Notes under the pieces: generated by a model
The model's database searches: none
What the model was told of the DNA's origin: nothing
Seen by the model: only the letters and a program-made list of their open reading frames with translations
Translations under genes and position numbers: made by a program
Part shown: positions 42,901-50,915 of the stretch, in pieces
Numbering within the stretch: the stretch's first letter is position 1
Layout of the letters: every line of letters starts with the position of its first letter
Assembly (NCBI RefSeq): GCF_000719345.1
Contig: NZ_JOFX01000003.1
Coordinates: 186,001 to 250,000 of the forward strand
Reading direction: 5' to 3'
Origin: Streptomyces sp. NRRL F-2664
GTDB taxonomy: Bacteria > Actinomycetota > Actinomycetes > Streptomycetales > Streptomycetaceae
DNA: 64,000 bases

Positions 42901-43671
42901 GGCCGTCGGCGGGGCGGCGAGGGCCGGGGCGTGGAAGGAGCCGACGACCGCGGCCACGCGGCGGCCGCCGGCGGCGGCGCCGGCGATCACGGTGCGCATG
43001 TGGGCCTCGCGGGCCAGGTCCCGGGCCGGGACGGGGCCGTCCTCGCGCAGCGCCCAGCCGACGCCGAGCGCGGCGCGGCGGACGGCTTCCGGGGTGCAGC
43101 CCGGTGCAAGGACCTCGACAGCGCGGTCCCACATGTCGTCGCCGTCCCGGCCCGTCCCGGCGGCGCTGAGGGCATCGGCGAAGCCGCCCCGCGCCGTGCC
43201 CGGGTCCGTGGCGGCGGCCGCGTCCCGCGTGGGGGCGGTGCCGGAGTCGCAGGCCGGGGCGGTGTCGGGGCGGTCCGTGCCCGGGGACGGGTGCGGGACG
43301 GCCGGGGCGGGACTCCAGCCCGGGTCGGACAGGGGGAGGTCGCAGGCCAGGACGGCCGCGCCCGACCGGCGGGCCCAGCGGACGGCGGCCAGCTCCGGGG
43401 AGAAGTCCGCGAACGGGTAGAACGCCAGGCGGCCGTCCTCCCCGGTGCCCGCGAGGGCGACGGGGGCGACGGTCTCCGGGTCGGCCAGGTGCTCCAGCCA
43501 CGCCTGGAAGTCCGCCGGGAGTTCGACGCAGACCACGTCCGCTCCGGAGGCGTCCAGCAGGGCCGGCACCACCGCGGCCAGCGCGGGGCTGTGGTGCCGT
43601 ACCCCGATCAGGTAGGGCTCGCGGGCCGCGGCGAGGGCTTCGACCGCGGCCCGCGGGTCGGTGTGCGTCAA
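39937..43671 (-). CDS. DUF5682-vWA fusion protein (YehM + YehP equivalent)
   Basis: 1244 residues from a TTG overlapping the AAA+ stop as TTGA. The N-terminal part (YLIGVRHHSPALAAVV, then ADVVCVELP) fits DUF5682, whose GxRHHxP motif suggests a TIKI/TraB-like fold. The middle ~600 residues are helical. The C-terminal ~180 residues are a von Willebrand A domain: MIDAS DVSGSM near 1083, then GGGTHIAAG and VVSDFEEGG. In E. coli these are two proteins; here one open frame runs through both without a stop. The vWA domain is the likely docking partner of the MoxR-type ATPase next door. Confidence 0.82.
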   Translation of the reverse strand: MTHTDPRAAVEALAAAREPYLIGVRHHSPALAAVVPALLDASGADVVCVELPADFQAWLEHLADPETVAPVALAGTGEDGRLAFYPFADFSPELAAVRWARRSGAAVLACDLPLSDPGWSPAPAVPHPSPGTDRPDTAPACDSGTAPTRDAAAATDPGTARGGFADALSAAGTGRDGDDMWDRAVEVLAPGCTPEAVRRAALGVGWALREDGPVPARDLAREAHMRTVIAGAAAGGRRVAAVVGSFHAPALAAPPTAAAPATAAAHGAARPGGSAGPEAGAEAGAAVAPRRAQGQGAGSGPAPAGPVDTAVTSLVPYSFDLLDARSGYPAGIRDPLWQQVVLDAGGDPVRVREAASVAVTALCRELRRAGHTAGTGEAAETLRLACDLAVLRGLPAPGRGELLEAVTSVLGQGEPLGRGRALAHALEAVFVGTARGRITPHAPRSGLGPSVEAELAELRLPCPEDPAPREVRLDPLRSALDGRREVLLQRLLVCGASYGEPLTVAATGDGTALGTKWRLSWTPSVPARLDLTGVRGVTAAQAAAGTLAETARRAAADGGPTPAQILTGLAAAARCDLPELVDVRLQEAATALPGTATLPELLNALDLLEALHRGHLPGTSAASRAACAALTGDLLEAAVRSLPGLAGSEDPADAAALVALADRAAAHHLGLRTDAALAALAASASPLMQGAALAVRVLLDLDPAEALGGRVAGWLDSAGTADSRRALTRRLAGLLTAAGPLLQSSPAALTPLLDRVEHLADEDFLDRLPALRGGFDALAPAARDRLLETVTERLGDRIDLALDAPPALLALWAAADAAGLAALKALPLPQARQPAADPDPAAAAEPEAAAGPTPTAADAPPAGSPGQQAHRLAPADRWRLLLGRERDRLPAGARRYAHALDELYGSGHGEGAGDLGTGRGPGRGGGQEASFPTAREWSQELEALFGADVREEVLAGAAEAGRTDVLAQLDPEAVRPSVDLLNSVLSLAGGLPEAQLARLRPLVKRLVDELSKELATRLRPALSGLSTPRPTRRPGGTLDLARTLRANLAHARRRADGSVVVVPERPVFSTRAGREADWRLVLVVDVSGSMEASVIWSALTAAVLGGVPTLSTHFLAFSTQVVDLTDRVEDPLSLLLEVRVGGGTHIAAGLAHARSLITVPSRTLVVVVSDFEEGGPIGGLLGEVRALAASGAHLMGCAALDDTGTPRYSVPVARQLVAAGMPVAALSPLALARWVGDRLRGESR

Positions 43672-44825
43672 CGCAGGCTCCCGCGAAGGTCCCAGAGGCG
43701 GCGCCACATCGCCGAGCCGTCCTCGGCGCGGCGCCGGACCGGGCCGTCCCAGTACCCCAGCAGCCTTCCGTGGTCGGCGGGGTCGTCCTTGCGGACGACG
43801 CCCAGCAGGTGCCCGGGCAGCAGGTCCAGTACGTCCCCGTCCGGCAGGTACGCGGCGGCGACTCCCAGGGAGGCCGCCACCTGCACGGCCTCGGCCGTGG
43901 ACATGACCGTGCCGGGGCGTTCCACGTCCCAGCCCTCGGCGGAACGTCCCGAGCGCAGGTCGCGGAAGACGGTGACGAGCGCGTCGAGCACGGCGTCGTC
44001 GACCCCGAAGGCGGCACCGGCCCGCTCGACGGCGGCGACGGCCTGGCGGCGGATCAGGGTGGCTTCGGCGTCCGCGTCGGCGATCGGGGCGACGGTCTCG
44101 AAGTTGAAACGCCGCTTGAGGGCTGCGGACATCTCGGAGACGCCGCGGTCGCGCAGGTTGGCGGTGGCGATGACGGTGAAGCCGGGAGCCGCGGAGACGA
44201 CCGCGTCCTCGGTGGCGGTCAGTTCGGGCACGCTGACCCGCCGGTCGGAGAGGATCGAGACGAGCGCGTCCTGGACCTCGGGCAGGCAGCGGGTGATCTC
44301 CTCCACGCGGACCACGCGCCCGGTGCGCATCGCCGACAGGACCGGGGAGTCGACCAGCGCCTGCGGGGTCGGCCCCTGTGCGAGCAGGAGGGCGTAGTTC
44401 CAGCCGTAGCGGAAGGCGTCCTCGGTGGTGCCGGCGGTGCCCTGGACGGTGAGGGCGCTCGTACCGCAGACGGCGGCGGCGAGCAGTTCGGACAGCATCG
44501 ACTTGGCGGTGCCGGGCTCGCCGGTCAGGAGCAGGCCGCGCTCCCCGGCGAGAGTGACGACGCACCTCTCCACCAGGGCGCGTTCACCGACGAACTTGGG
44601 CGCGATGGCCAGCTTGGCCGGGAGGCCGGTGCGGCGCTTCGCCAGGGCCAGTTCGGTGCCGTCGCTGCCGCAGACGAAGGTGACGACGGCGCGCGGGGTC
44701 AGCGCCCAGCCGGGCGGGCGGGGGCCGGTGTCGTGGGCGGCGAGGAAGGCGAGCTCGGCGGCGTGGCGCTCCTCGGCGGGCAGCACCTGCCGGGCGGCGG
44801 GGGCGGATGGTGCGGTGACGGTCAT
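43668..44825 (-). CDS. MoxR-like AAA+ ATPase (YehL-like)
   Basis: 385 residues from the ATG at 44825 (GAGGAA 4 nt upstream). Walker A GEPGTAKS, Walker B-like VVRVEEITR, sensor 1 VIATANLRD and an arginine-rich ALKRRFNFE. MoxR ATPases usually form rings that remodel or load partners of a vWA protein, here the next gene. Length equals E. coli YehL (about 384). It starts after a strong hairpin that separates it from the 1639-residue gene. Confidence 0.88.
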   Translation of the reverse strand: MTVTAPSAPAARQVLPAEERHAAELAFLAAHDTGPRPPGWALTPRAVVTFVCGSDGTELALAKRRTGLPAKLAIAPKFVGERALVERCVVTLAGERGLLLTGEPGTAKSMLSELLAAAVCGTSALTVQGTAGTTEDAFRYGWNYALLLAQGPTPQALVDSPVLSAMRTGRVVRVEEITRCLPEVQDALVSILSDRRVSVPELTATEDAVVSAAPGFTVIATANLRDRGVSEMSAALKRRFNFETVAPIADADAEATLIRRQAVAAVERAGAAFGVDDAVLDALVTVFRDLRSGRSAEGWDVERPGTVMSTAEAVQVAASLGVAAAYLPDGDVLDLLPGHLLGVVRKDDPADHGRLLGYWDGPVRRRAEDGSAMWRRLWDLRGSLR

Positions 44826-44864
44826 GGGGTTCCTCTGTACGTGGACGAAGTGGGGGCCGGGGCG

Positions 44865-44896
44865 GGCGCCGCCCACCGTGTCAGGTGGGCGGCGCC
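44865..44896 (-). terminator. 13-bp hairpin inside the DUF4132/MoxR locus
   Basis: GGCGCCGCCCACC (44865-44877), loop of 6, exact complement (44884-44896). It lies between the giant-protein stop (44923) and the AAA+ start. It may end or attenuate the first two genes' transcript. Confidence 0.7.
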
Positions 44897-44922
44897 GGCC
44901 CGGTGACGGGGTACCGGCCGGG

Positions 44923-47900
44923 TCAGCGGCGGCGGGTGCGGGTGCGCTTCACCTTCAGTTCCTCGAAGCGCGGGACATCGCCCTCCCGGACCCGCTGCCA
45001 GGCCCGCCGGTAGAGGTCCGCGGCCGGCTCGGCCGGCGCCAGGACGCCCATGGGCGGGCGGCCGCCTGCGGTGAGGCCGTACAGCGGCAGCTTCCACTGC
45101 TCCACCGGCAGCGCCGGGGAGGGCATGTCGGTCCACCCGCCGGGCAGGAACAGCGAGCGTCCGGCCCGGCCGCGGTCGGCCGTCACCACCAGCTCGGTGG
45201 CGGCCAGTTCGGCACGGGCGGCCTTGAGGCGCGCCGGCTTCCAGCCCGTCCACCGGGCGGTGTTGCGGTCGGTGGGGTCGGGCATGGCGAGCAGGGCCAG
45301 GTAGAGGGCGGCCGCGTCCGCGCCCAGCCCGTACGCGGTGCCCACCTCCTCCACCAGGTCGGGAACCGAGCGGCTCGGGTCCTGGGGCCACCAGGTGCCG
45401 TCCGCGTCGACCGTGCCGGCCGCGGGGGTGCCCGGGTCGGCGAGCAGCGCGGCGAAGCGCGGGTCGTGGGCGGCGCGCAGGGCCGTCTCGACCACGAGGG
45501 GCCGCTGGTCGTCGCCGCGGAGCGCGGGCAGGTACGGGTCGGAGCCGGTGGAGTCCAGCAGGGCGGGGCGGACCGCCGGCTTGGGCCGGTCGTCGTGGGT
45601 GGCCATGACGACCGCGCCGTAGCGCTCGTGGCCCTCGGCGGTCTCCGTCGGTGTGCCGGCGACCTTCCGGAAGTCCGGCAGGCTGGTGTAGTGGGCGATC
45701 TCCAGGAGCAGTTCGGGTGAGGCGAGCCGCTGCCGCACGGCGGTCAGTGCGGGTGGCAGGGACGCCCGCACGGGGTCGCCGGCGGGCAGCCGGTGGGCCA
45801 GCCAGGTGCACATGGCGAGGGTGGAGGTCAGCACCTGCGCGGTGAACGGGTCGGCGACCGCCACGGCGGGCTCCACGTGGTCGCCCTTGACGATCCACGG
45901 CACGTCGGTGGAGAGCTCGTGCGCGGCCGCCGGGTCCAGGACGGCGGCGAGCACCCGGTGTGCGGGCCGTCCGCCGCGGACGGCGCGGGCGGCCTCGGTG
46001 GCCAGCCAGTCCGGTACGGGCGTGCGTCGGCCCACGCGCCGGTTCCACACCTCCGCGGCGGCCGCCACGTCGGGGCCTTCGCTCCACAGGCCGGCCGGGT
46101 CGGCGGGCAGCAGGGCCGCGACCACGGCGCACCGGACCTCCGCGCCGAGGCCCTTGAGCTCGTCCCGGGCGCAGGCGGCGTCGGTCGCCTTGACGCCGAG
46201 GGCGGTACGGACCTCCGCGGGCAGGAAGTTGCGGTCCCAGCTGTCGATGTGCGGCAGACCGGCGACCACCAGGCGGGCGAGGGCTCCGGAGACCCCGGTG
46301 AGCCGCGAGAACTCCTCCGCGGCCTCCGGGCGGAACGGCGCCGGGCCGTGCTCGGCCGCCGCCCGGAGGAACCCGGTGAGCCAGCCGGGGCCCCGGTCCG
46401 GGTCGCCGACGGGTGCCGCGCGGCGCAGGGTGTAGGGGCCGGGGACGGTGAAGCGTCCGGTGGGGTCGTGGAAGAGGGCGCCGAACTCGTGGCCGTCGGG
46501 TACGGAGTCGCCCTGCTCGGTCAGGGCGAGGACGGCTCCGCCGCCCAGCGGCAGCAGGCTGCGGTGGTAGCGGTTGCGGTCGAGGCCGTCGGGGCCGGTG
46601 AGGTGGGCGTGGTCGAGATGGACCACGACCCGGCGCCAGCGGTCGGCCGAGCCCCGCGCGGAGGCCATGCCGAGGGTGTCCACCGCGCCCAGGAGGGTGA
46701 GGAGGGCAGCCCGCTGCTGCTCCGGGGTGGTGGTGGCGGCCGCCCGGTAGGCGGCGGCCGCCGGTTGGTCGAGCAGCGGTGCCCAGGTGAAGGTGGAGTA
46801 GGGCAGCGCGGGGGTGTCGAAGTGCAGCAGCCCGGGCACGGCGGCGACGTCGGTCGCGCCGCGGGCCGCGTCGAGCAGGCCGAGCGTGTGGTGGGCGCCG
46901 TCGCGGTCGCTGCCGTAGCGGTGGTGGCCGGACGCGAGCAGCCCGTTCAGGGCTTCGCCGAGCAGCTGGTCGGAGGGTCCCGGCTCGCGCTCGTCCACGG
47001 GGGCGGTGCCGGCGTCGAGCCGGGCCGAGATCGCGTCGAGGGCCTTCTGCTGGGTGAGGGCGAACCGCAGCACCTCGACGATGCCGCCGATCAGCTTGGG
47101 GTCGGTGACCTGCGGCAGGGCCGCGCTCACCAGGTCCGGCAGCTCGGTCGCCTTCGAGACCGCGGCAGCCGCCTTGAGGAGGGCGCCGACGCTCTCCCGG
47201 TCGGCGGTGCGCAGCGCGGCCGAGCCCTGCGGGTCGCGCGGGCGCAGTGCGTACCAGTGGGAGAGCGGCGGGAGGTCCACACTGCCGGTGCTGAAGGGGA
47301 TGTCGTGGCGGTCGTTGCGCGTGTGGGCGGTGACGACGCCGTCGGGGTCGGTGAGGGCCAGCGTGCGCCAGCTGTGCGAGAGGGCGCGCGGGCGGTCGTC
47401 GCCGCCCGGGAAGGTGAGGGCCGCGGCCGGCCTGTCCCCGCCCTCGGGGACGGTGACGGTGCGTCCGGCGGTGTCGGTGCCGATCCAGCCGTTGCCGGAG
47501 AGGCGTACGGCGTGCCAGCCGAGGACGCCGTCGACGGGTGCGCCGAGCACGGAGCCTTCGACGGTGGGTGTGGGCAGCAGCACGCTGGAGTACCCGGAGG
47601 ACGCCTTGGCCCCGTAGGTGCGCAGGGTGTCGGTGAAGAAGGCGGGTACGGAGGAGCGCCCGCAGGTGCCGCTCGCCGGGTCGTATTCGAGCCAGCCGCT
47701 GTCGTTGTCGTGGTCGCGCTGCCGCCACACCCAGTACGAGGTGCCGTCGGACAGGAGCGGCCGCTCGTCGGGCAGCCGGGTGTCGCCGGCGTGCAGGACT
47801 CCGCCACCGGTGGTGCGTCCGCCGCCGGGCAGCTGGAGGGAGATGTGGTCGCTGCGCAGCGACCAGTAGTTGCGGTTGGTCTCCAGGGTGAAGACGGTGC

Positions 47901-49842
47901 CCGGCGAGGATTGCCAGTAGCCCTCGATGCGGTTGGCGCTCCAGTCGGACCAGAAGACGAGCAGTTCGCCGTCGACGTAGTGGAATCCCGTGCGGCGGTG
48001 GGAGCCGGCCGGTACGCGCAGGTCGTGGGTGAGGACGGTCGAGTCGGCGTCGATGACGCGGACCTGGGCCGCGTTGGCGACGACCAGGTACGGCCAGGCC
48101 TCGACGACGGTGAGGCCGTCGCGGTCCCTGCCGGGGGTCAGTTCGGCGACGGCTTCCTCCCAGGAGGGCCAGGCCAGCTCCTCGAAGAGGCCGCCGCGCA
48201 GGGTGCGGGCGAGGGTTTCACCGAGGTCGGCGGCGGCCGCGGCGGCGACCTCCTCGGGGGCGAGCGCCAGTGCCTCGACGGGCAGCCAGGTGAGCCGCTC
48301 GATGGCGTCGGGCACCCCGGGCAGGCCGGCGGCGACGGAGGCGCGGGCGACGTCGGCCATCCAGGCGGCGAGCAGCGGGCGGGTGCCGGGCGAGGCGGCG
48401 ACGTTGCGGACGATGTCGGCCCCGCCGTTGCCGATGGCGTTCAGCGCCCGGCGGAAGGCGGGCTGGAAACGGGGGTCCGCGGCGACCGCGGCCAGGTCGC
48501 GGCGCTCGGCGCGGGCGGACCAGTCCGACAGGTTCAGCGTGTCGTGGCGGTGCCTGGTCTTGTCCTCCTCGGGGGTGGCGACCGGGACGTCGAGGGTGAG
48601 CAGCAGGTCGAGGAGGTCGGCGTCCTGGACGCCGACGCGCAGGCCGGCCTCCCGCCCGGGCCGGTCGAGTTCGGCGCGCAGTTGCGGGGCGCAGCGCTCG
48701 ACGACGTCGAGGAGGACCGGGTGGGAGGGGCGGCGGCCCCAGCCGGAGTGGCGGGCGGTGTGGAAGCGCTCGAGCCAGCCGGCGGTGCCGTCGGCGCAGC
48801 GCTCCTCCTCGGGCAGGTCGCCGTCGGCCAGTCCGGCCGTGGCGCCGGACTCCTCCAGGACGTCCAGCCACAGGTCGGTGAGGTCGCCGTCGCCGCCGGG
48901 CGGGGTCAGTCCGAGGAGGGTGCCGCGTACGGCGGGGACCCGGCGGGCGAGCGCGACGAGGGCGGTGCGGTGGGCCTTCCACCAGCCGAGGGCGGCGCGC
49001 AGGGTGGCGGGCAGGGCCAGCAGTTCGGCGAGGTAGTCCTGCTCGGGCTCGGTGCCGGTCAGGCCCGCGCTGCGGGCGAGGCGGCGCAGTTCGACGGCGG
49101 CCTGCGCGGAGGGCGGCAGTCCGCCGGCGGTACGGCGTACGCACAGGCGGCGGAAGCGCTCGTAGGCCTCGGCGGGGCTGACGCGGCCGGCCAGGGCCTT
49201 GCCGTAGCCGGCGAGGACCTTCACCGGCAGGGCGCCGGCCAGCGCGAATTCGAGGAAGACGGAGTCGAGGCGGTCCTCGTCGACGGCCAGGCCGTGCTGG
49301 GCCTCGGCGGTGCGGGCGCGGCCGAACAGCTGGGCGGCGTAGGTGGTGTTCTCGACGGCGAGGAAGAGGCGCGCGGCCTGTTCATGGAAGAGGGGCAGGA
49401 AGTGCGGCACGGACGCGGCGAGGCGGTCGGCCAGTTCGAGGCAGGCGTCGAGCGCGGCCTTCGGTTTGGTCTTGGCCTGCCGGGCGATCCGGTCGAGTTC
49501 GGGGACGACGGCGAGCGCGTGGTGGCCGTCCTCGGGGTGGTGCACGAGGACCCATTCGGGGAAGCCGAGTGACTGGCGCCGGCTCAGGCCGACGACGGGC
49601 GGCTCGCCCTCGTCGCGTACGAGGCCCAGGAAGCCGGCGGCGAGGTCCTCGGCGGCGCCGAGTTCGGCGGGGGCGAGCCGGACGACGACGCGGTCCTCGT
49701 CGAGTCCGGGGTGGCGGTAGCTGCGTGCGGTCAGGTCGACGGCGTCGGCTCCGGCACCGGCGGTGCCGCTGGGGAGGACGGCGCCGGCCTGCAGCAGCAG
49801 TTCGGCCCCCGTCGCCGCGGTGTCTCTCAGGTTCCTGCTCAT
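44923..49842 (-). CDS. Giant 1639-residue protein of the MoxR/DUF4132 locus
   Basis: The ATG at 49842 overlaps the DUF4132-like stop as ATGA. The N-terminal third is helical and TPR-like (AALDACLELADRLAASV, ENTTYAAQLFGRARTA). A central Trp-rich, beta-propeller-like part (about 620-800) has repeats such as YLVVANAAQVRVID, ELLVFWSDWSANRIEGYW and TSYWVWRQRDHDNDS. The C-terminal half is Ala/Leu-rich helical. No enzymatic motif or signal peptide is evident. I do not recognise a named family; its size and place correspond to the YehI (WGR-DUF4132) partner, though no WGR domain is visible. Confidence 0.75.
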   Translation of the reverse strand: MSRNLRDTAATGAELLLQAGAVLPSGTAGAGADAVDLTARSYRHPGLDEDRVVVRLAPAELGAAEDLAAGFLGLVRDEGEPPVVGLSRRQSLGFPEWVLVHHPEDGHHALAVVPELDRIARQAKTKPKAALDACLELADRLAASVPHFLPLFHEQAARLFLAVENTTYAAQLFGRARTAEAQHGLAVDEDRLDSVFLEFALAGALPVKVLAGYGKALAGRVSPAEAYERFRRLCVRRTAGGLPPSAQAAVELRRLARSAGLTGTEPEQDYLAELLALPATLRAALGWWKAHRTALVALARRVPAVRGTLLGLTPPGGDGDLTDLWLDVLEESGATAGLADGDLPEEERCADGTAGWLERFHTARHSGWGRRPSHPVLLDVVERCAPQLRAELDRPGREAGLRVGVQDADLLDLLLTLDVPVATPEEDKTRHRHDTLNLSDWSARAERRDLAAVAADPRFQPAFRRALNAIGNGGADIVRNVAASPGTRPLLAAWMADVARASVAAGLPGVPDAIERLTWLPVEALALAPEEVAAAAAADLGETLARTLRGGLFEELAWPSWEEAVAELTPGRDRDGLTVVEAWPYLVVANAAQVRVIDADSTVLTHDLRVPAGSHRRTGFHYVDGELLVFWSDWSANRIEGYWQSSPGTVFTLETNRNYWSLRSDHISLQLPGGGRTTGGGVLHAGDTRLPDERPLLSDGTSYWVWRQRDHDNDSGWLEYDPASGTCGRSSVPAFFTDTLRTYGAKASSGYSSVLLPTPTVEGSVLGAPVDGVLGWHAVRLSGNGWIGTDTAGRTVTVPEGGDRPAAALTFPGGDDRPRALSHSWRTLALTDPDGVVTAHTRNDRHDIPFSTGSVDLPPLSHWYALRPRDPQGSAALRTADRESVGALLKAAAAVSKATELPDLVSAALPQVTDPKLIGGIVEVLRFALTQQKALDAISARLDAGTAPVDEREPGPSDQLLGEALNGLLASGHHRYGSDRDGAHHTLGLLDAARGATDVAAVPGLLHFDTPALPYSTFTWAPLLDQPAAAAYRAAATTTPEQQRAALLTLLGAVDTLGMASARGSADRWRRVVVHLDHAHLTGPDGLDRNRYHRSLLPLGGGAVLALTEQGDSVPDGHEFGALFHDPTGRFTVPGPYTLRRAAPVGDPDRGPGWLTGFLRAAAEHGPAPFRPEAAEEFSRLTGVSGALARLVVAGLPHIDSWDRNFLPAEVRTALGVKATDAACARDELKGLGAEVRCAVVAALLPADPAGLWSEGPDVAAAAEVWNRRVGRRTPVPDWLATEAARAVRGGRPAHRVLAAVLDPAAAHELSTDVPWIVKGDHVEPAVAVADPFTAQVLTSTLAMCTWLAHRLPAGDPVRASLPPALTAVRQRLASPELLLEIAHYTSLPDFRKVAGTPTETAEGHERYGAVVMATHDDRPKPAVRPALLDSTGSDPYLPALRGDDQRPLVVETALRAAHDPRFAALLADPGTPAAGTVDADGTWWPQDPSRSVPDLVEEVGTAYGLGADAAALYLALLAMPDPTDRNTARWTGWKPARLKAARAELAATELVVTADRGRAGRSLFLPGGWTDMPSPALPVEQWKLPLYGLTAGGRPPMGVLAPAEPAADLYRRAWQRVREGDVPRFEELKVKRTRTRRR

Positions 49843-50711
49843 GCGTCCCCGCCCTCCTCGATCTTGCGCCCGGCGTACAGCGCCGCGGCCATTCGCATTC
49901 CTTCGGACCAGGCCACCGGTCCGACCTTCGCCAGCGCCACCGCCCGGCCGTCCTCGTCGTGCCAGCTCAGTGCGCCGGTGGTGGTCTCGTCGTCGTAGTA
50001 GGGCTCGCCGATCCACACGGCCGCCTCGGTGCCGGTGCCGGCACCCGCGTCGCGGACCTTGCAGGTGGCGTAGCCGCCGGAGACCCGGTAGCCGAGTGCG
50101 GTCGCGCGGGCGGCGAGGCCGAAGCGGGTGGGGAAGACCCCGCCCGCGTAGTCGCGGACCTCGGTGGCGGTGGCGGAGACCTCGGCGGGCTTGCGCCAGG
50201 TGGCGCGGTGGATCTGCTCGACCTGCTGCACGATGCCCAGTTCGGCCGCGAACTCCCGTACGTCGTCCAGGTCGGGCAGCAGCACCGGGTGGGGCAGGGT
50301 CACCGTGCGCGGCGAGAGCCGTACGGTCTCGCCGTCGAGGTTGACCACCTTCAGTTCGCCGGAGGCGGTGGCGTCCCGCAGGAATCCGACCTCGTCGGGG
50401 TCGTCACCGACGACGGCCAGGTCGCGCAGGGCGTTCTGCCAGGCCTCGTCGGGCCAGACCCGGGCGAGCAGTTCGGTGGGGACGGGCAGTGAGGACACCA
50501 TCCAGGCGTCGGCCTGGGCGACGCAGGCCGCCGCGTGCCGGTCGAGCCATTCGGCGAGCCGGCGCAGCCGGTCCACCTCGGGATGGTCCTTCAGTGCCTT
50601 GGGCAGCGTCTTCAACTGCCGTCCCGCTGCCCGGCCGGTGACGGACCTCGCCGCCACCCGCCCCTCCACCAGGGCGATCTCGTACCCCTCGCCCGCCGCC
50701 AGCCATGCCAT
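49839..50711 (-). CDS. DUF4132-like protein, first gene of the MoxR locus
   Basis: 290 residues from the ATG at 50711 (GGAGGGG 9 nt upstream). WMVSSLPVPTELLARVWPDEAWQNALRDLAVV, VVNLDGETVRL and AVWIGEPYYDDET follow the DUF4132 family of actinobacterial MolR/YehI relatives; this naming is from pattern memory. Soluble, no motif for catalysis visible. It is translationally coupled to the giant protein and heads the operon. Confidence 0.7.
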   Translation of the reverse strand: MAWLAAGEGYEIALVEGRVAARSVTGRAAGRQLKTLPKALKDHPEVDRLRRLAEWLDRHAAACVAQADAWMVSSLPVPTELLARVWPDEAWQNALRDLAVVGDDPDEVGFLRDATASGELKVVNLDGETVRLSPRTVTLPHPVLLPDLDDVREFAAELGIVQQVEQIHRATWRKPAEVSATATEVRDYAGGVFPTRFGLAARATALGYRVSGGYATCKVRDAGAGTGTEAAVWIGEPYYDDETTTGALSWHDEDGRAVALAKVGPVAWSEGMRMAAALYAGRKIEEGGDA

Positions 50712-50759
50712 CAGACTGTGCCCCTCCGCCTGTCCGTACCTGTCGCAGCGCAGCCCTGA

Positions 50760-50781
50760 CAGGGGGACCAAAACCCCCCTG
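50760..50781 (-). other. Hairpin in the 5' leader of the MoxR-locus operon
   Basis: CAGGGGG (50760-50766) and CCCCCTG (50775-50781) with an 8-nt A-rich loop, about 50 nt before the first ATG. Possible leader structure. Confidence 0.4.
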
Positions 50782-50915
50782 AGCTGCGGTATGTCGGGAG
50801 ACTAGCGAGGGCCACTGACAACACCCGCCGCCAGGGGCCGCCATAAGTCGAATGTCCGATTCTGGGTAGGCTCTCCCGGACGGTGGCGGAGCGGTACGGG
50901 CTCGGGGGTGGGGAT

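Noticed and set aside
45793..49572. Long plus-strand frame opposite the 1639-residue gene
   Set aside because: Gly/Val/Gln-rich shadow; start overlaps and Trp-rich domains support the minus-strand gene.
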